NCBI RefSeq assembly: GCF_009380215.1 | Contig: NZ_WHUG01000002.1 | Location: 496,001 to 560,000, forward strand | Origin: Rugamonas aquatica | Lineage (GTDB): Bacteria; Pseudomonadota; Gammaproteobacteria; Burkholderiales; Burkholderiaceae_D | Length of the DNA: 64,000 nucleotides | Reading direction: 5' to 3' | Shown: one piece after another, positions 9,878-18,734 of the stretch | How the letters are laid out: every line of letters starts with the position of its first letter | Position numbering within the stretch: the stretch's first letter is position 1 | The notes under the pieces: generated by a model | Database searches by the model: none | What the model was told of the DNA's origin: nothing | What the model saw: the letters and a program-made list of their open reading frames with translations, nothing else | Program-made: the position numbers and the translations under genes

Positions 9878-11374
9878 TTATGCGAAGCCGGGCACCGGTG
9901 CGTTGCCGGTGGCTTCCAGTTCGCCGCTTAGCCAGCCGTTGACCGCGTCCAGCGCCGGCTGGGCGAAGCCGTAGGTCATCAGCGATGGCGACTGGATGTC
10001 CAGCGCCTGATACGGATTCCACAGCGCCAGGTGCAGGTCGGGCTTCCACGTGCTGCGCGCGTGCTCGCCGTAGCGCAGGCGCGAGGTCGACGCCAGGATC
10101 GTGAAGCGGCCGTCCTGCGGTAAGGCGCTCCAGTCGAAGGTGTCGGCGTCGGCGAAGGTGGTCAGTTCGACGTCGTACAGGCGGCGCAGCGATGCGGCCA
10201 CTACCTCGGCCGGCACGCCGGCTTCGGACACGCCGTCGCTGACCACGTCCTGGCGCACCACCAGGCGTACTTGCGCGCCGGCGGCCGGACGGGCCGGTGC
10301 GCCGTAGGCGGTCAGACTGCGGCGCCAGCCTTCGGCCATCACCACGCGGTCGGCGGCGTCTTCCTTGTACGAGCGCGGCTTGCATGGATAGGCCAGCGCC
10401 AGCGACGCCAGGCGGTCCAGGCGTTGCTGGACTTCGGTCATCGGCAGCTCGCCCGAGGCGATGGCGGCGGCGATGGAGTCCAGCGTTTCGTTCTGCGTTT
10501 CGGTGGTGCCCAGCGCCATGACCATGTCGGCGCCCGCGACCAGCGCGCGCACGGCGGCGTTGCCCACGCCGTAGCGGCCCGCGATGGCGTGCATGTCCAT
10601 GCCGTCGGTGATGACGATGCCTTTGTACTGCCATTCCTCGCGCAGCAGGCCGGTGAGGATGCGGCGCGACATGGTGGCTGGATTGTCCGGGTCCAAGGTC
10701 GGGTAGACGATGTGCGCGGTCATCATGGCCGGGGCGGCGCCGGAGGCGATGCGGAACGGCGCCAGTTCCAGGCGGTCCAGTTCCTCGACCGGCTTGTTCA
10801 CGGTCGGCAGGTCACGGTGCGAATCGACGTTGGTGTCGCCGTGGCCGGGGAAGTGCTTGACGCAGCAGGCCACGCCTTCCGCGTGGCTGCCGGCCATCCA
10901 CGCCATCGCCAGTTCGGCGGCGCGTTGCGGCTCGGCGCCGAAGGAGCGTTCGGCGATCACCGGGTTGTGCGGGTTGTTGTTCAGGTCCAGCACAGGCGCG
11001 AAGTTCCAGTTGAAACCCAGCGACTTGACGGCGCGCGCGACGGCGGCGCCGGTGCGGTAGGACAGGTCGGTGTCGTTGGCGGCGCCCAGTCCCATGGCGG
11101 CCGGCGGCGCAGGCACCCAGGTGGAGCGCACCACGGCGCCGCCTTCCTGGTCGATGCCGATCAGCGACTCGGGGCCCATGACGGCGCGCAGGTCGGCGGT
11201 CAGTTTGCCCAGCTGCTCGGAGTCGGTCATGTTCCCGCGGAACAGGCAGACGGCGCGGATGCCGTTGGCCTTGATGAAATCGGCGGTGGCGGCATCGAGC
11301 ACGGTGCCGGGGAAGCGGATCATGATCAGCTGGCCGGCGATTTTTCTAAGTTCGTTTTGATTTGGTGTCGTCAT
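9878..11374 (-). CDS. GH3 beta-N-acetylhexosaminidase (NagZ family, two-domain form)
   Basis: A 498-residue glycoside hydrolase family 3 enzyme that should release GlcNAc from chitobiose or muropeptides. The NagZ signature CCVKHFPGHGDTNVDSHRDLP near residues 165-185 contains the His-Asp dyad used as acid/base, and ITDGMDMHAI near 255 carries the nucleophile Asp. It is longer than the ~340-residue E. coli NagZ: about 150 extra C-terminal residues resemble the second domain of two-domain NagZ such as B. subtilis YbbD. No signal peptide is seen, so it acts in the cytoplasm on imported oligosaccharides. Its start overlaps the permease stop by 4 bp. Confidence 0.92.
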   Translation of the reverse strand: MTTPNQNELRKIAGQLIMIRFPGTVLDAATADFIKANGIRAVCLFRGNMTDSEQLGKLTADLRAVMGPESLIGIDQEGGAVVRSTWVPAPPAAMGLGAANDTDLSYRTGAAVARAVKSLGFNWNFAPVLDLNNNPHNPVIAERSFGAEPQRAAELAMAWMAGSHAEGVACCVKHFPGHGDTNVDSHRDLPTVNKPVEELDRLELAPFRIASGAAPAMMTAHIVYPTLDPDNPATMSRRILTGLLREEWQYKGIVITDGMDMHAIAGRYGVGNAAVRALVAGADMVMALGTTETQNETLDSIAAAIASGELPMTEVQQRLDRLASLALAYPCKPRSYKEDAADRVVMAEGWRRSLTAYGAPARPAAGAQVRLVVRQDVVSDGVSEAGVPAEVVAASLRRLYDVELTTFADADTFDWSALPQDGRFTILASTSRLRYGEHARSTWKPDLHLALWNPYQALDIQSPSLMTYGFAQPALDAVNGWLSGELEATGNAPVPGFA

Positions 11375-12186
11375 TTCACAGCTCCGTCCATGCCACGCAT
11401 GAAGAATCGTTGAGTAAAGAGGAAGGCTGCCAGCGTGGGCAGGATGGTCAATATGGTGCCGGCGGCGATCACGCGCGTGCTGCTGCCGAAGGTGCCGCGC
11501 AAATACAGCACGCCCACCGACAGCGGGAATTCGTCAGGCTTGCTCATCACGATGGAGGGCCAGATGTATTCGTTCCAGGCTTCGACCGCCGTCAGGATGC
11601 CGACGGTGGCGAGCCACGGCGCGATCAGCGGCAGCATGATCTTGCTGAAGATGGTCCACTCGGAAGCGCCGTCGACGCGGGCGGCGTCGATCAGGTCCTG
11701 CGGCACTTCCTCGAAGGCCTGCTTGAGCAGCAGGATGGCGACCGCCGTCACCACGTTCGGCAGGATCACGCCGGTGTAGGTGTCGACCAAGCTCAGTTTC
11801 GTCACGGTGATGAAGTTGACCAGGAAGTTCACTTCCGACGGCAGTACCAGCGTGGCGAGGATCAGGCCGAACACCAGCTTGCGTCCCTTGAAGTGCATGC
11901 GCGCCAGCGGGTAGGCGGCGGCCGAGCACAGGGCCAGCTTCCAGAACACGGTGCAGGCGGCGATGAAGACGGAGTTGCGGAAGAAGGACCAGATCGGAAT
12001 CGCCTTGAACACTTCGATGAAGTTGTCGAACGAGGGCTGGTTCGGCCAGAAGGTCGGCGGGAAGGCGAAGATGTTCCCTTCGGTGGAGATGGCCGTCACC
12101 AGCGTCCACCAGAACGGGAATACGCAGACCACCGCGATCGCGCAGAGCAGCAGGTAGTGGAGCAGGGGGCGGGCGATCGTCTTCAT
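11371..12186 (-). CDS. CUT1 ABC sugar permease, MalG/UgpE type
   Basis: A 271-residue inner-membrane subunit with about six transmembrane segments. The EAA loop is seen as QDLIDAARVDGASEWTIFSKIMLPLIAP (residues ~175-200), which docks with the ATPase. The N-terminus PLLHYLLLCAIAVVCVFPFWW is the first helix. The start ATG at 12186 overlaps the preceding permease stop by 4 bp (ATGA). Family members import di- and oligosaccharides; Streptomyces NgcG (GlcNAc/chitobiose) is a functional parallel suggested by the operon context, not by a specific motif. Confidence 0.93.
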   Translation of the reverse strand: MKTIARPLLHYLLLCAIAVVCVFPFWWTLVTAISTEGNIFAFPPTFWPNQPSFDNFIEVFKAIPIWSFFRNSVFIAACTVFWKLALCSAAAYPLARMHFKGRKLVFGLILATLVLPSEVNFLVNFITVTKLSLVDTYTGVILPNVVTAVAILLLKQAFEEVPQDLIDAARVDGASEWTIFSKIMLPLIAPWLATVGILTAVEAWNEYIWPSIVMSKPDEFPLSVGVLYLRGTFGSSTRVIAAGTILTILPTLAAFLFTQRFFMRGMDGAVK

Positions 12187-13043
12187 CGGTGTTTGGGCTT
12201 GATGTAGCGAAGGCAGAGCAGGGCGATGCCGATGCAGAAGATGGACATGACGAAGCTGGCGGCCAATGCGCGCGGCAGCTTCAGGTGCTTGAGGCCCTGG
12301 TCGTAGGCGTAGTACAAGCCGGTGAAGGTGGAGTTCATCGGGCCGCCCTGGGTCAGCACGTCCACTTCCTGGTAGGCCTTCAATGCGGCCAGCACGGAGA
12401 GGATGGTGCAGACCATGATGGTCGGGCGCAGCATCGGTACGGTGATCCGCCAGAAACGCTGCCAGCGGTTGGCGCCGTCGAGGATGGCGGCTTCCTGCAT
12501 GTCGGCGGGGACGGCTTGCAGCGCGGCCAGGTACATCACCATGTACCAGCCAAGTCCGCGCCACAGCGTGACGAACATGATGGCGAACAGCGCCAGGCTG
12601 TCGTTGGAGAGCCAGCCGACCGGCGCGCCGACCAAGCGCAGCGTCGTCAGCACGTAATTGAGCGCGCCCTGTTCGTGGAACATGAAGCCCCACATGATGC
12701 CGACCACCGAGACGGTGGTGACGACCGGGACGTAGAAGGCGGCGCGGAAGTAGCGGATGCCGGGCAGCTGGTTGTTGACCAGTACCGCGAGGCCGAGCGC
12801 GCCGATCTGCACGAAGGGCACCATCAGCAGGAAGATCAGCGAGTTTTTCAGGCCGGTGACGAACATCTCGTTGTCGAAGATGTAGCGGAAGTTGTCCAGG
12901 CCTACCCAGTGGGTGTCGCGTATCAGGCTGTAGTCGGTGAAGGCGAGGAAGGAGCCGAAGGCCACCGGCCAGAAGGAGAACACGGCCAGCAGCGCCAGCG
13001 CAGGGGCGAGGAACAGCCAGGCGGAGAGGTTCACGCGGCTCAT
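12183..13043 (-). CDS. CUT1 ABC sugar permease, MalF/UgpA type
   Basis: A 286-residue inner-membrane subunit with six predicted helices. The first is AWLFLAPALALLAVFSFWPV, and the EAA loop is VPADMQEAAILDGANRWQRFWRITVPMLRP (residues ~195-222). It pairs with the next gene product to form the channel. It starts 1 bp after the stop of the binding-protein gene. Confidence 0.93.
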   Translation of the reverse strand: MSRVNLSAWLFLAPALALLAVFSFWPVAFGSFLAFTDYSLIRDTHWVGLDNFRYIFDNEMFVTGLKNSLIFLLMVPFVQIGALGLAVLVNNQLPGIRYFRAAFYVPVVTTVSVVGIMWGFMFHEQGALNYVLTTLRLVGAPVGWLSNDSLALFAIMFVTLWRGLGWYMVMYLAALQAVPADMQEAAILDGANRWQRFWRITVPMLRPTIMVCTILSVLAALKAYQEVDVLTQGGPMNSTFTGLYYAYDQGLKHLKLPRALAASFVMSIFCIGIALLCLRYIKPKHR

Positions 13044-13044
13044 C

Positions 13045-14370
13045 TTAGTGGCTCCGCTGTGCGGCGAGTTTTTTGTTCCAGATCGCGACCGCCTGGTCCA
13101 GCGCCTGCTTGACGTCCTGCTTGCCGGTGACGCCGGCTTCGACGGCCTTCACCAGATAGCGGCGCAGTTCATCGTAGTCGGTGATGCCGGCCACGTACAG
13201 CGTGTGCGAGTGCGGCATCGAAACGGCGCCCGCAGATACAGCCTTCTCGGCCGCACCGGCGCCCGGCGGGGCGGTCATGAAGAAGGGATCGTTGGCCGCC
13301 TGCGCCATCGCCGGATACACGCTGGCCTGTTTGGCGAAGGCCAGCTGGTTGGCGTCGTTGGTCAGGTAGCGGGCGAACTTGCCGACCGCAGGCAGCAGCC
13401 TGGCGTCGACGTTTTTCGGCACGGCGAAGTGGATCAGCCAACCGCCGTCGGCGATGCCGGTGGGGCCCAGCGGCGCGGGGGCGACGTCGGTGATGGCGTA
13501 GATGTCTTTTGCGTCGCTCTGGATGCGCTTGACGGCCGTCGGTGGCGCCAGCAGCATGCCGAGGCGGCCGCCCTTGTAGGCGTCGATTGCGGCGGGGAAG
13601 TTATCTTCGGCGAACAGCGCGTCTTTCAACAGGCCGCCGGCCTTGTAGGTGTCGGCGAGTTTTTTGATCAGCGCGATGTGGGCGGGCGAGTTGAACACCG
13701 CCTTGCCGTCCTTGATGACGGCGAGGCCTTGCTGCATCATCAGGCCGTCGATCTTGGACAGCGCGGGACACAGGCCGGCCTTGCCGGTGCGGGCGGCGAT
13801 CTGGCGCGCGAACAGCAGCTGTTCGTCGAGATCGCGCGGCGCGTGCGGAATGGCGGCGGCTTTGAATATCTGGGTGTTGTAGGCGATGACGGCGACGTTG
13901 CTGTACATCGGGAAGCCGTAGGTCTTGCCGCCGAAGGTCAGGTCTTCCAGTGTGCTGGGCAGGTAGCGCGGGCGGGCTTCGCCGAGCAGGGCGTCGACCG
14001 GCGCGAGCAGGCCGTCGCGGGCGAATTCGTCGGCCCAGGGCACGTTCAGGTTGACCAATGCGGGCGGGGTGCCGGCGACGATGCGCGTCACCAGTTTGGT
14101 CTGGATCACGTCCCATGGAAAATCGACCCACTCGACTTTCACATTCGGATTGCCGGCTTCGTAGTTCTTCACCAGCGTCTCGAAGTAGGGAGTGAATTTG
14201 GGCTTCATGCTGAAGGTCCAGAATTCGATTTTTTCAGGCGCCGCGAGGGCAGCAGACATAACCAGCGCCGCCGCCGTCATCCCCGCGAAGGCGGGGATCC
14301 ATGCTGAGCGTGAACGCTGCTTCAGTATGGATTCCCGCTTTCGCGGGAATGACGGGGTTACTGGCAGCAT
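13045..14370 (-). CDS. family 1 extracellular solute-binding protein of the amino-sugar ABC importer
   Basis: A 441-residue periplasmic sugar-binding protein (UgpB/MalE-like cluster) with features such as IEFWTFSMKPKFTPYFETLV, NVKVEWVDFPWDVIQTKL and LNVPWADEFA. Its N-terminus is odd. The first frame position, 3 bp after the nagB-II stop, makes residues ~6-32 from a palindromic repeat element (14276-14353), reading SFPRKRES...WIPAFAGM. That segment still looks like a workable signal peptide: a basic stretch, a hydrophobic core and an ALA/AP cleavage site near residue 44. An alternative start at 14280 (MTAAALVMS) would give a short secretion signal without charges. The repeat seems to have replaced or extended the original leader. 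Confidence 0.9.
   Translation of the reverse strand: MLPVTPSFPRKRESILKQRSRSAWIPAFAGMTAAALVMSAALAAPEKIEFWTFSMKPKFTPYFETLVKNYEAGNPNVKVEWVDFPWDVIQTKLVTRIVAGTPPALVNLNVPWADEFARDGLLAPVDALLGEARPRYLPSTLEDLTFGGKTYGFPMYSNVAVIAYNTQIFKAAAIPHAPRDLDEQLLFARQIAARTGKAGLCPALSKIDGLMMQQGLAVIKDGKAVFNSPAHIALIKKLADTYKAGGLLKDALFAEDNFPAAIDAYKGGRLGMLLAPPTAVKRIQSDAKDIYAITDVAPAPLGPTGIADGGWLIHFAVPKNVDARLLPAVGKFARYLTNDANQLAFAKQASVYPAMAQAANDPFFMTAPPGAGAAEKAVSAGAVSMPHSHTLYVAGITDYDELRRYLVKAVEAGVTGKQDVKQALDQAVAIWNKKLAAQRSH
14276..14353. repeat. palindromic repeat element, copy 1 (FPRKRES type)
   Basis: 78 bp with two 27-nt inverted arms (14276-14302 and 14327-14353), each itself a small palindrome around CCCGCGAA-GCGGG. A second copy of almost the same length is at 18650-18728. 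This copy lies inside the start of the solute-binding-protein gene. Peptides reading FPRKRES/AFAGM come from such elements widely in beta- and gammaproteobacteria. Confidence 0.85.
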
Positions 14371-14373
14371 TGC

Positions 14374-15396
14374 TTAGTTGGTCTTGGTGACTTTGCTCAG
14401 GTGGCGCGGGGCGTCCGGGTCCATGCCGCGTGCCGCCGACAGCTGGGCCGCCATCACGTAGAAGGCCTGGATCGCCACGATAGGATCGAGATCCGGCGTC
14501 GCCGCTACCGGCAAGGTCAGGTCGCGGTCGGCCACGTCGGCCGGTGCAGCCAGCAGCACGCGCGCGCCACGGCCGCGCATCTCGGTCGCCAGTTGCAGCA
14601 GGCTCGCTTGCGTCGGGCCACGGGTGGCGAAGATCACCAGTGGGTAGCCTTCTTCGATCAGCGCCATCGGGCCGTGCTTGATCTCCGCGCCGCTGAAGGC
14701 TTCCGCCTGCAGTGCCGAGGTTTCCTTGAATTTCAACGACGCTTCCAACGCTACAGGGAAGCTGATGCCGCGGCCGACCACCATGATGTTGCGGGCCGGG
14801 GCCAGCACTTCCAGCGCCGGCGACCAGTCTTCCTTGGCCGCTGCGCGCAGCGAGTCGGGCAGGGCTTCCAGGCCGGCCAGCAGCTCAGGATCGTTCTGCC
14901 ATGCGGCGACCAGGCGGGCACCGGCGACCAGGCTGGTGATGAAGCTCTTGGTCGCGGCTACGCTTTGCTCTTTACCGGCGCGCAGCGGAATCGACCACTC
15001 GGCGGCATGCGCAAGCGGCGAGTCGATATCGTTGACCAGCGCGATGGTGGTGGCGCCGCCGTCGCGGAAGTATTTGATCGGCTCGACCACGTCCGGGCTC
15101 TGGCCCGATTGCGAGATCGAGATCGCCAGCGTGTCGCGGGTGATCAGCGGCGATTTGTTCAGCGTGACCAGCGACATCGGCAGCGAAGCCACCACGCGGC
15201 CCAGGCGGGCCATGATCAGGTAGGCGGCGTAGGCGCAGGCGTGGTCGGAGCTGCCGCGCGCGATGGTCAGCGCGGTCGAGAAGGACGTGCTCCTCAATTT
15301 GCGGCCCAGCTCCGCGTAACGGTCACCATCGCTGGCCAGCTGGAGGGCTACGCAATCGGCTGCGGACAGGGCTTCTTTCAACATCATTGAGGTCAC
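14374..15396 (-). CDS. nagB-II: SIS-domain glucosamine-6-phosphate deaminase (NagB-II type)
   Basis: A 340-residue cytoplasmic protein made of two SIS domains, like the isomerase half of GlmS but without the glutaminase domain. Motifs include TIARGSSDHACAY, the phosphate-binding SISQSGQSPDVVEPI (residues ~94-108), KEQSVAATKSF and EASLKFKETSALQAEAFSGAE with KHGPMALI. In Shewanella-type GlcNAc pathways this family replaces the classic NagB and converts GlcN-6-P to fructose-6-P plus ammonia. It directly follows nagA with a 4-bp overlap, which supports this role over a biosynthetic one. Confidence 0.9.
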   Translation of the reverse strand: MTSMMLKEALSAADCVALQLASDGDRYAELGRKLRSTSFSTALTIARGSSDHACAYAAYLIMARLGRVVASLPMSLVTLNKSPLITRDTLAISISQSGQSPDVVEPIKYFRDGGATTIALVNDIDSPLAHAAEWSIPLRAGKEQSVAATKSFITSLVAGARLVAAWQNDPELLAGLEALPDSLRAAAKEDWSPALEVLAPARNIMVVGRGISFPVALEASLKFKETSALQAEAFSGAEIKHGPMALIEEGYPLVIFATRGPTQASLLQLATEMRGRGARVLLAAPADVADRDLTLPVAATPDLDPIVAIQAFYVMAAQLSAARGMDPDAPRHLSKVTKTN

Positions 15397-16490
15397 AACA
15401 ATTCTCCTTCGATATAGACGGCTTTGAGATTCAGGTCACGGTCGAGCACTACAAAGTCGGCGTAGGCGCCGGGGGCCAGGCGGCCCCGCTCTTGCAGGCC
15501 GAGATAGTCGGCCGCATACGTTGAGACCCGTGCCGAGGCGTCCGCCAGATCGAGGCCGAGTCCGACCAGGTTGCGCAGCGCCTGGTCCATGGTGAGGGTG
15601 CTGCCGGCCAGCGTGCCGTCGGGCAGGCGCACGCCGCCCATGCACTTCATGACGGTGTGGCGGCCCAGCATGTACTCGCCGTCCGGCATGCCGGTGGCGG
15701 CGGTCGAATCGGTCACGCAGTACAGATGCGGGATGCAGCGCAGCGCGGTGCGGATGGCGCCGGGATGCACGTGCAGCAGGTCGGGTATGAATTCGGCATA
15801 CTGCGCATGGGCCAGCGCGGCGCCGACCATGCCGGGCTCGCGGTGGTGCAGGCCGGTCATGGCGTTGAACAAATGGGTGAAGCCGTGCGCGCCGTGCTCC
15901 AGCGCGGCCACGCCGTCCTCGTAGGTGCCGAGGGTGTGGCCGATCTGCACGCGCATGCCGGCGTCCGACAGTTCGCGCACCAGCTCCAGGTGGCCGCCGA
16001 TTTCCGGCGCCACGGTGATCAGTTTGATCGGCGCGATCGCTTCCAGGCGCTCGACATCGGCCAGCTTGGCGGTGCGCGCGTACGGCGGCTGCGCTCCCAG
16101 CTTGCCGGAGTTGATGAACGGGCCTTCCAGGTGCACGCCCAGCACGCGTGCTTCGCCTTTGCCGCGCTGGGCGGCGGCCTTGCCTATGCCTTGCAGCGCC
16201 AGGTCGATGTCTTCCGGCGGCGCGGTCATCGTCGTGGCCAGCATGCTGGTGGTGCCGTGCTTCGCGTGGATGGCGGCGATGGTGTGGACGGCGTCGCCGC
16301 CTTCCATCACATCCTTGCCGCCGCCGCCGTGCACGTGCAGGTCGATAAAGCCAGGCAGGATATAGACGTCTTCGTTTTTCGACGGGTCGGTGCTGCTGCC
16401 GTGGATGGCGGCGATGCGGTCGCTGAACGAGATCTCACCGCGGACCCAGCCCGCCGATGTCAGGATATTGCCTTGGATTGCACTGCTCAT
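15393..16490 (-). CDS. nagA: N-acetylglucosamine-6-phosphate deacetylase
   Basis: A 365-residue amidohydrolase that removes acetate from GlcNAc-6-P. The metal-site signature FIDLHVHGGGGKDVMEG lies near residues 48-64, a metal-binding Glu sits in GVHLEGPFINSGKLGA near 120, and later metal ligands are IGHTLG and THLFNAM. The catalytic Asp is in YCVTDSTAATGMPDG near 262. Length fits the family. Its 3' end overlaps nagB-II by 4 bp and its start overlaps the regulator gene by 4 bp, so translation is probably coupled. Confidence 0.96.
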   Translation of the reverse strand: MSSAIQGNILTSAGWVRGEISFSDRIAAIHGSSTDPSKNEDVYILPGFIDLHVHGGGGKDVMEGGDAVHTIAAIHAKHGTTSMLATTMTAPPEDIDLALQGIGKAAAQRGKGEARVLGVHLEGPFINSGKLGAQPPYARTAKLADVERLEAIAPIKLITVAPEIGGHLELVRELSDAGMRVQIGHTLGTYEDGVAALEHGAHGFTHLFNAMTGLHHREPGMVGAALAHAQYAEFIPDLLHVHPGAIRTALRCIPHLYCVTDSTAATGMPDGEYMLGRHTVMKCMGGVRLPDGTLAGSTLTMDQALRNLVGLGLDLADASARVSTYAADYLGLQERGRLAPGAYADFVVLDRDLNLKAVYIEGELL

Positions 16491-17221
16491 CTGCGCGACT
16501 CCGCTACGAATTCATAATAATCACTGCGGCAATACGAGTGGGTCAGTTCCACCGCTGCGCCGTTGTCGAGATAACTGACGCGGGTGATGTGTAGCATCGC
16601 CGCACCCGCAGGTATGTTGGCCAGGCGCGCTTGCTCGACGCTGGCGTTGACGGCGCGGATGTGCTGCAGCGCGCGCATCGGGATGGTGCCGTTGGCTTCC
16701 AGGTAGCCGTACAGCGAATCGGTCACGCTGTGAGGGTTGGGCATGTACTGGGCCGGGATGGTGGTGGTCTCGATCGCCATCACCACGTCGTCGGCGGTGC
16801 GCAGGCGCTTCAGGCGCGCCACCGGCATGTTGGGCGACAGGCCGAGCGACAGCAGCTCGACCGGCGAGGCGATGCCGATGTCGCGCTGCAGCCAGCGCGA
16901 GCCGGCGGTGAAGCCGCGTTCGCGCAGCTCTTCGGAAAAGCTGGTCAGGCGGGATAAGGGCTGCTCCAGTTTCGGCGTGATGTAGGTGCCGGAGCCGCGC
17001 TTGCGGGTCAGCATGCCGCGCTCGCACAGCATGTCGATCGCCTTGCGCGCGGTGACGCGCGAGATGTTGAGCATGTCCGACAGCACGCGCTCGGACGGCA
17101 GGGCCTCGTTGGCTCGCCAGTCGCCGGCGGCGATCCCGTCGGACAGCTTGTTCGCCAGCTGCATGTAGAGAGGGGTGTCGCTATCGGCGTCCGGCTTGAA
17201 ATCGCTCAACTGGGCTAGCAC
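16487..17221 (-). CDS. GntR/HutC regulator of the GlcNAc operon (NagQ/NagR-like)
   Basis: A 244-residue regulator with a winged helix at residues ~15-80 (LYMQLANKLSDGI, LPSERVLSDMLNISRVTARKAI, RKRGSGTYI). A UTRA effector domain follows (LTSFSEELRERGFTAGSRWL...), and the C-terminus SYCRSDYYEFVAESRR aligns by eye with SYFRGDMYDFVAEL of the regulator at 3904-4659, so the two are paralogues. It is gene two of the operon it probably controls, 4 bp after the kinase gene. The effector in known relatives is GlcNAc-6-P or GlcN-6-P; that is inference here. Confidence 0.9.
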   Translation of the reverse strand: MLAQLSDFKPDADSDTPLYMQLANKLSDGIAAGDWRANEALPSERVLSDMLNISRVTARKAIDMLCERGMLTRKRGSGTYITPKLEQPLSRLTSFSEELRERGFTAGSRWLQRDIGIASPVELLSLGLSPNMPVARLKRLRTADDVVMAIETTTIPAQYMPNPHSVTDSLYGYLEANGTIPMRALQHIRAVNASVEQARLANIPAGAAMLHITRVSYLDNGAAVELTHSYCRSDYYEFVAESRR

Positions 17222-17225
17222 AGGC

Positions 17226-18095
17226 TTACTCCTTCAGACGTTGTTGGATCAGCCGCAAGGCACCAGCTGCGGAATCGCCTTGCGGCGTGACGATCCGCTT
17301 CAACATCGAGACCGGCAGGTAGGGGCGCAACGGCGCCGCCAGTCCGCCGCACAGCGCGATCGGCAGCTTGCCGCCGGCGTCGAGCGCGTTGCCCATCAAT
17401 TCCACCTGGCGGCCCGCTTCGAGCAGGATGGCGCGCGCGGTGTCGTTCGATTCGCCGTGCTGCAGCACGATGCGCGCCAGTTGCGCATATTGCGTTTGCG
17501 TGGCCTTGGCCAGCCAGTTCTGCAGCGCGTCGCGGCCACCGCCGCAGGCTTGCGCCAGGTCGGCGCTGAAGGGGGAGGCCGGCATGCGGCCGTCCAGCAC
17601 CTGCTGCACGTGGTTGACGGCGCGCAGGCCGATCCAGGCGCCGCCGGCTTCGTCGCCGGCGGGGAAGCCCCAGCCGCCGACTTCGACGTGGACGCCGTCG
17701 GCGCGTTTGATTTCGCCGACGCTGCCGGTGCCGAGGGCGATGATGGAGCCCGGCTGGCCGCGATGGGCGCCGAGCACGGTGGTGTGGCCGTCGGTTTCCA
17801 GCGCCACGCGGGCGTAGCCGGGATTGGCGGCGACGAATTCGGCCGCCCAGGCGCGGTTGTGCACGCCCGCCAGGCCGAGGCCGATGGCGATCTTGTCCTT
17901 GCCGGGCAGTTCCAGGTCGGCGGCGCGGAAGGCCATGGCTGTGGCGTCCTCGACGGAGGCCCAGGCGTTGGCGATGCCGTGCATCAGGCCCGATGGGCCG
18001 CTGACGCCTTCGGCCAGTTCTACGCCGTCGGTGCGGGCCAGGCGTACTCGGGTGCCAGTGCCGCCGCCGTCAACGCCGATTAAAAATTCGATCAT
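17226..18095 (-). CDS. nagK: BadF/BadG-family amino-sugar kinase (GlcNAc kinase)
   Basis: A 289-residue ASKHA-fold kinase expected to phosphorylate GlcNAc (or glucosamine) at O6. The phosphate-1 motif LIGVDGGGTGTRVRLA is at residues 4-19, the phosphate-2 region IIALGTGSVGEI near 125, and the GGWGFPAGDEAGGAWIG motif near 145 is typical of BadF-type GlcNAc kinases. It is the first gene of the operon, which fits a route where GlcNAc released in the cytoplasm must be phosphorylated before NagA acts. Glucosamine kinase (GspK) is the main alternative. Confidence 0.88.
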   Translation of the reverse strand: MIEFLIGVDGGGTGTRVRLARTDGVELAEGVSGPSGLMHGIANAWASVEDATAMAFRAADLELPGKDKIAIGLGLAGVHNRAWAAEFVAANPGYARVALETDGHTTVLGAHRGQPGSIIALGTGSVGEIKRADGVHVEVGGWGFPAGDEAGGAWIGLRAVNHVQQVLDGRMPASPFSADLAQACGGGRDALQNWLAKATQTQYAQLARIVLQHGESNDTARAILLEAGRQVELMGNALDAGGKLPIALCGGLAAPLRPYLPVSMLKRIVTPQGDSAAGALRLIQQRLKE

Positions 18096-18139
18096 GATTA
18101 TCTGAGAATTCCGTGCCGGGATACCCCGTGTTGAGGGGC

Positions 18140-18168
18140 ACTATATGTTTGGCAAACCAGCTTGTCAA
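18140..18168 (-). promoter_or_regulatory. sigma70 promoter of the ten-gene GlcNAc operon
   Basis: On the minus strand TTGACA (18168-18163) is separated by exactly 17 bp from TATAGT (18145-18140), about 40 bp before the kinase start. This is a near-consensus promoter, so strong repression in the absence of substrate would be needed. Confidence 0.75.
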
Positions 18169-18169
18169 C

Positions 18170-18187
18170 AGGTATTTAACTGGTATT
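18170..18187 (+). promoter_or_regulatory. candidate GntR (NagQ-like) operator of the GlcNAc operon
   Basis: AGGTATTTAACTGGTATT on the plus strand: two GGT half-sites 11 bp apart, matching the sites at 3637-3654 and 3848-3865. It abuts the -35 box of the operon promoter by 1 bp, a position where bound repressor would block RNA polymerase. Confidence 0.65.
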
Positions 18188-18374
18188 ATAAAATATTGAA
18201 GTGGACTGGCGTTGTCGACTTGGAATGTATTTGTAAGTTGTTGTTTTTATTGCTGATTGATGAATTTTGCGGGAAGTGGTCGGGTGTCGTATTTGCATGC
18301 CACTTTGGTCTGCATTTGGTAGGGAACGTGGTCGAGGGAGTACACTATGGCTTTAGTGCACTTTTGAAAGCAAG

Positions 18375-18644
18375 ATGATGAACGATTACTGGGACGACTG
18401 GCAGAAGGAGGCGTTGGCTGCCGGCGTGAAGGCGCCGCTGGCCAAGCTGGGGATGGAAGTGATGAAGGCGAACCGCAAGAACCGCTGGCCCAAGCATTTC
18501 ATCGGGCGGATGGAGGATGGTCCGATGATGCTGGCGATGTGTCTGGAAGAGCCGGATGAGACGGAATTGCTGTTTGTCGAAAACCTGCATCCGTACGACG
18601 AGAAACTGATCGCCGCCACCAAGAAGCGCCTCTGCTTCGATTAA
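18375..18644 (+). CDS. hypothetical protein, 89 aa
   Basis: A small soluble, charged protein without signal peptide (starts MNDYWDDWQKEALAAGV; ends KKRLCFD). It has no motif I recognise. Two consecutive ATGs (18375 and 18378) are possible starts; AGCAAG upstream is a weak ribosome site. The intergenic stretch 18192-18374 before it is AT-rich for this genome, and a TGG-TATTAT -10-like sequence at 18181-18189 points this way, so it may be controlled from the same intergenic region as the GlcNAc operon. Confidence 0.6.
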   Translation: MMNDYWDDWQKEALAAGVKAPLAKLGMEVMKANRKNRWPKHFIGRMEDGPMMLAMCLEEPDETELLFVENLHPYDEKLIAATKKRLCFD

Positions 18645-18649
18645 ACGTT

Positions 18650-18728
18650 GTCGTTCCCGCGCAGGCGGGAACCCATACCGAGCCGGTTACGGACGCGAAG
18701 TATGGATTCCCGCCTGCGCGGGAAGGAC
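18650..18728. repeat. palindromic repeat element, copy 2 (FPRKRES type)
   Basis: 79 bp with 27-nt inverted arms (18650-18676, 18702-18728), closely matching copy 1 at 14276-14353. It sits between two convergent genes, 5 bp after one stop and 6 bp before the other, where it could act as a bidirectional terminator. Confidence 0.85.
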
Positions 18729-18734
18729 GCCGGC

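Noticed and set aside
9852..10634. N-terminal extension of the MFS permease frame
   Set aside because: It is Arg-rich, overlaps the GH3 gene and ends just before a strong ribosome site at the true start (9851).
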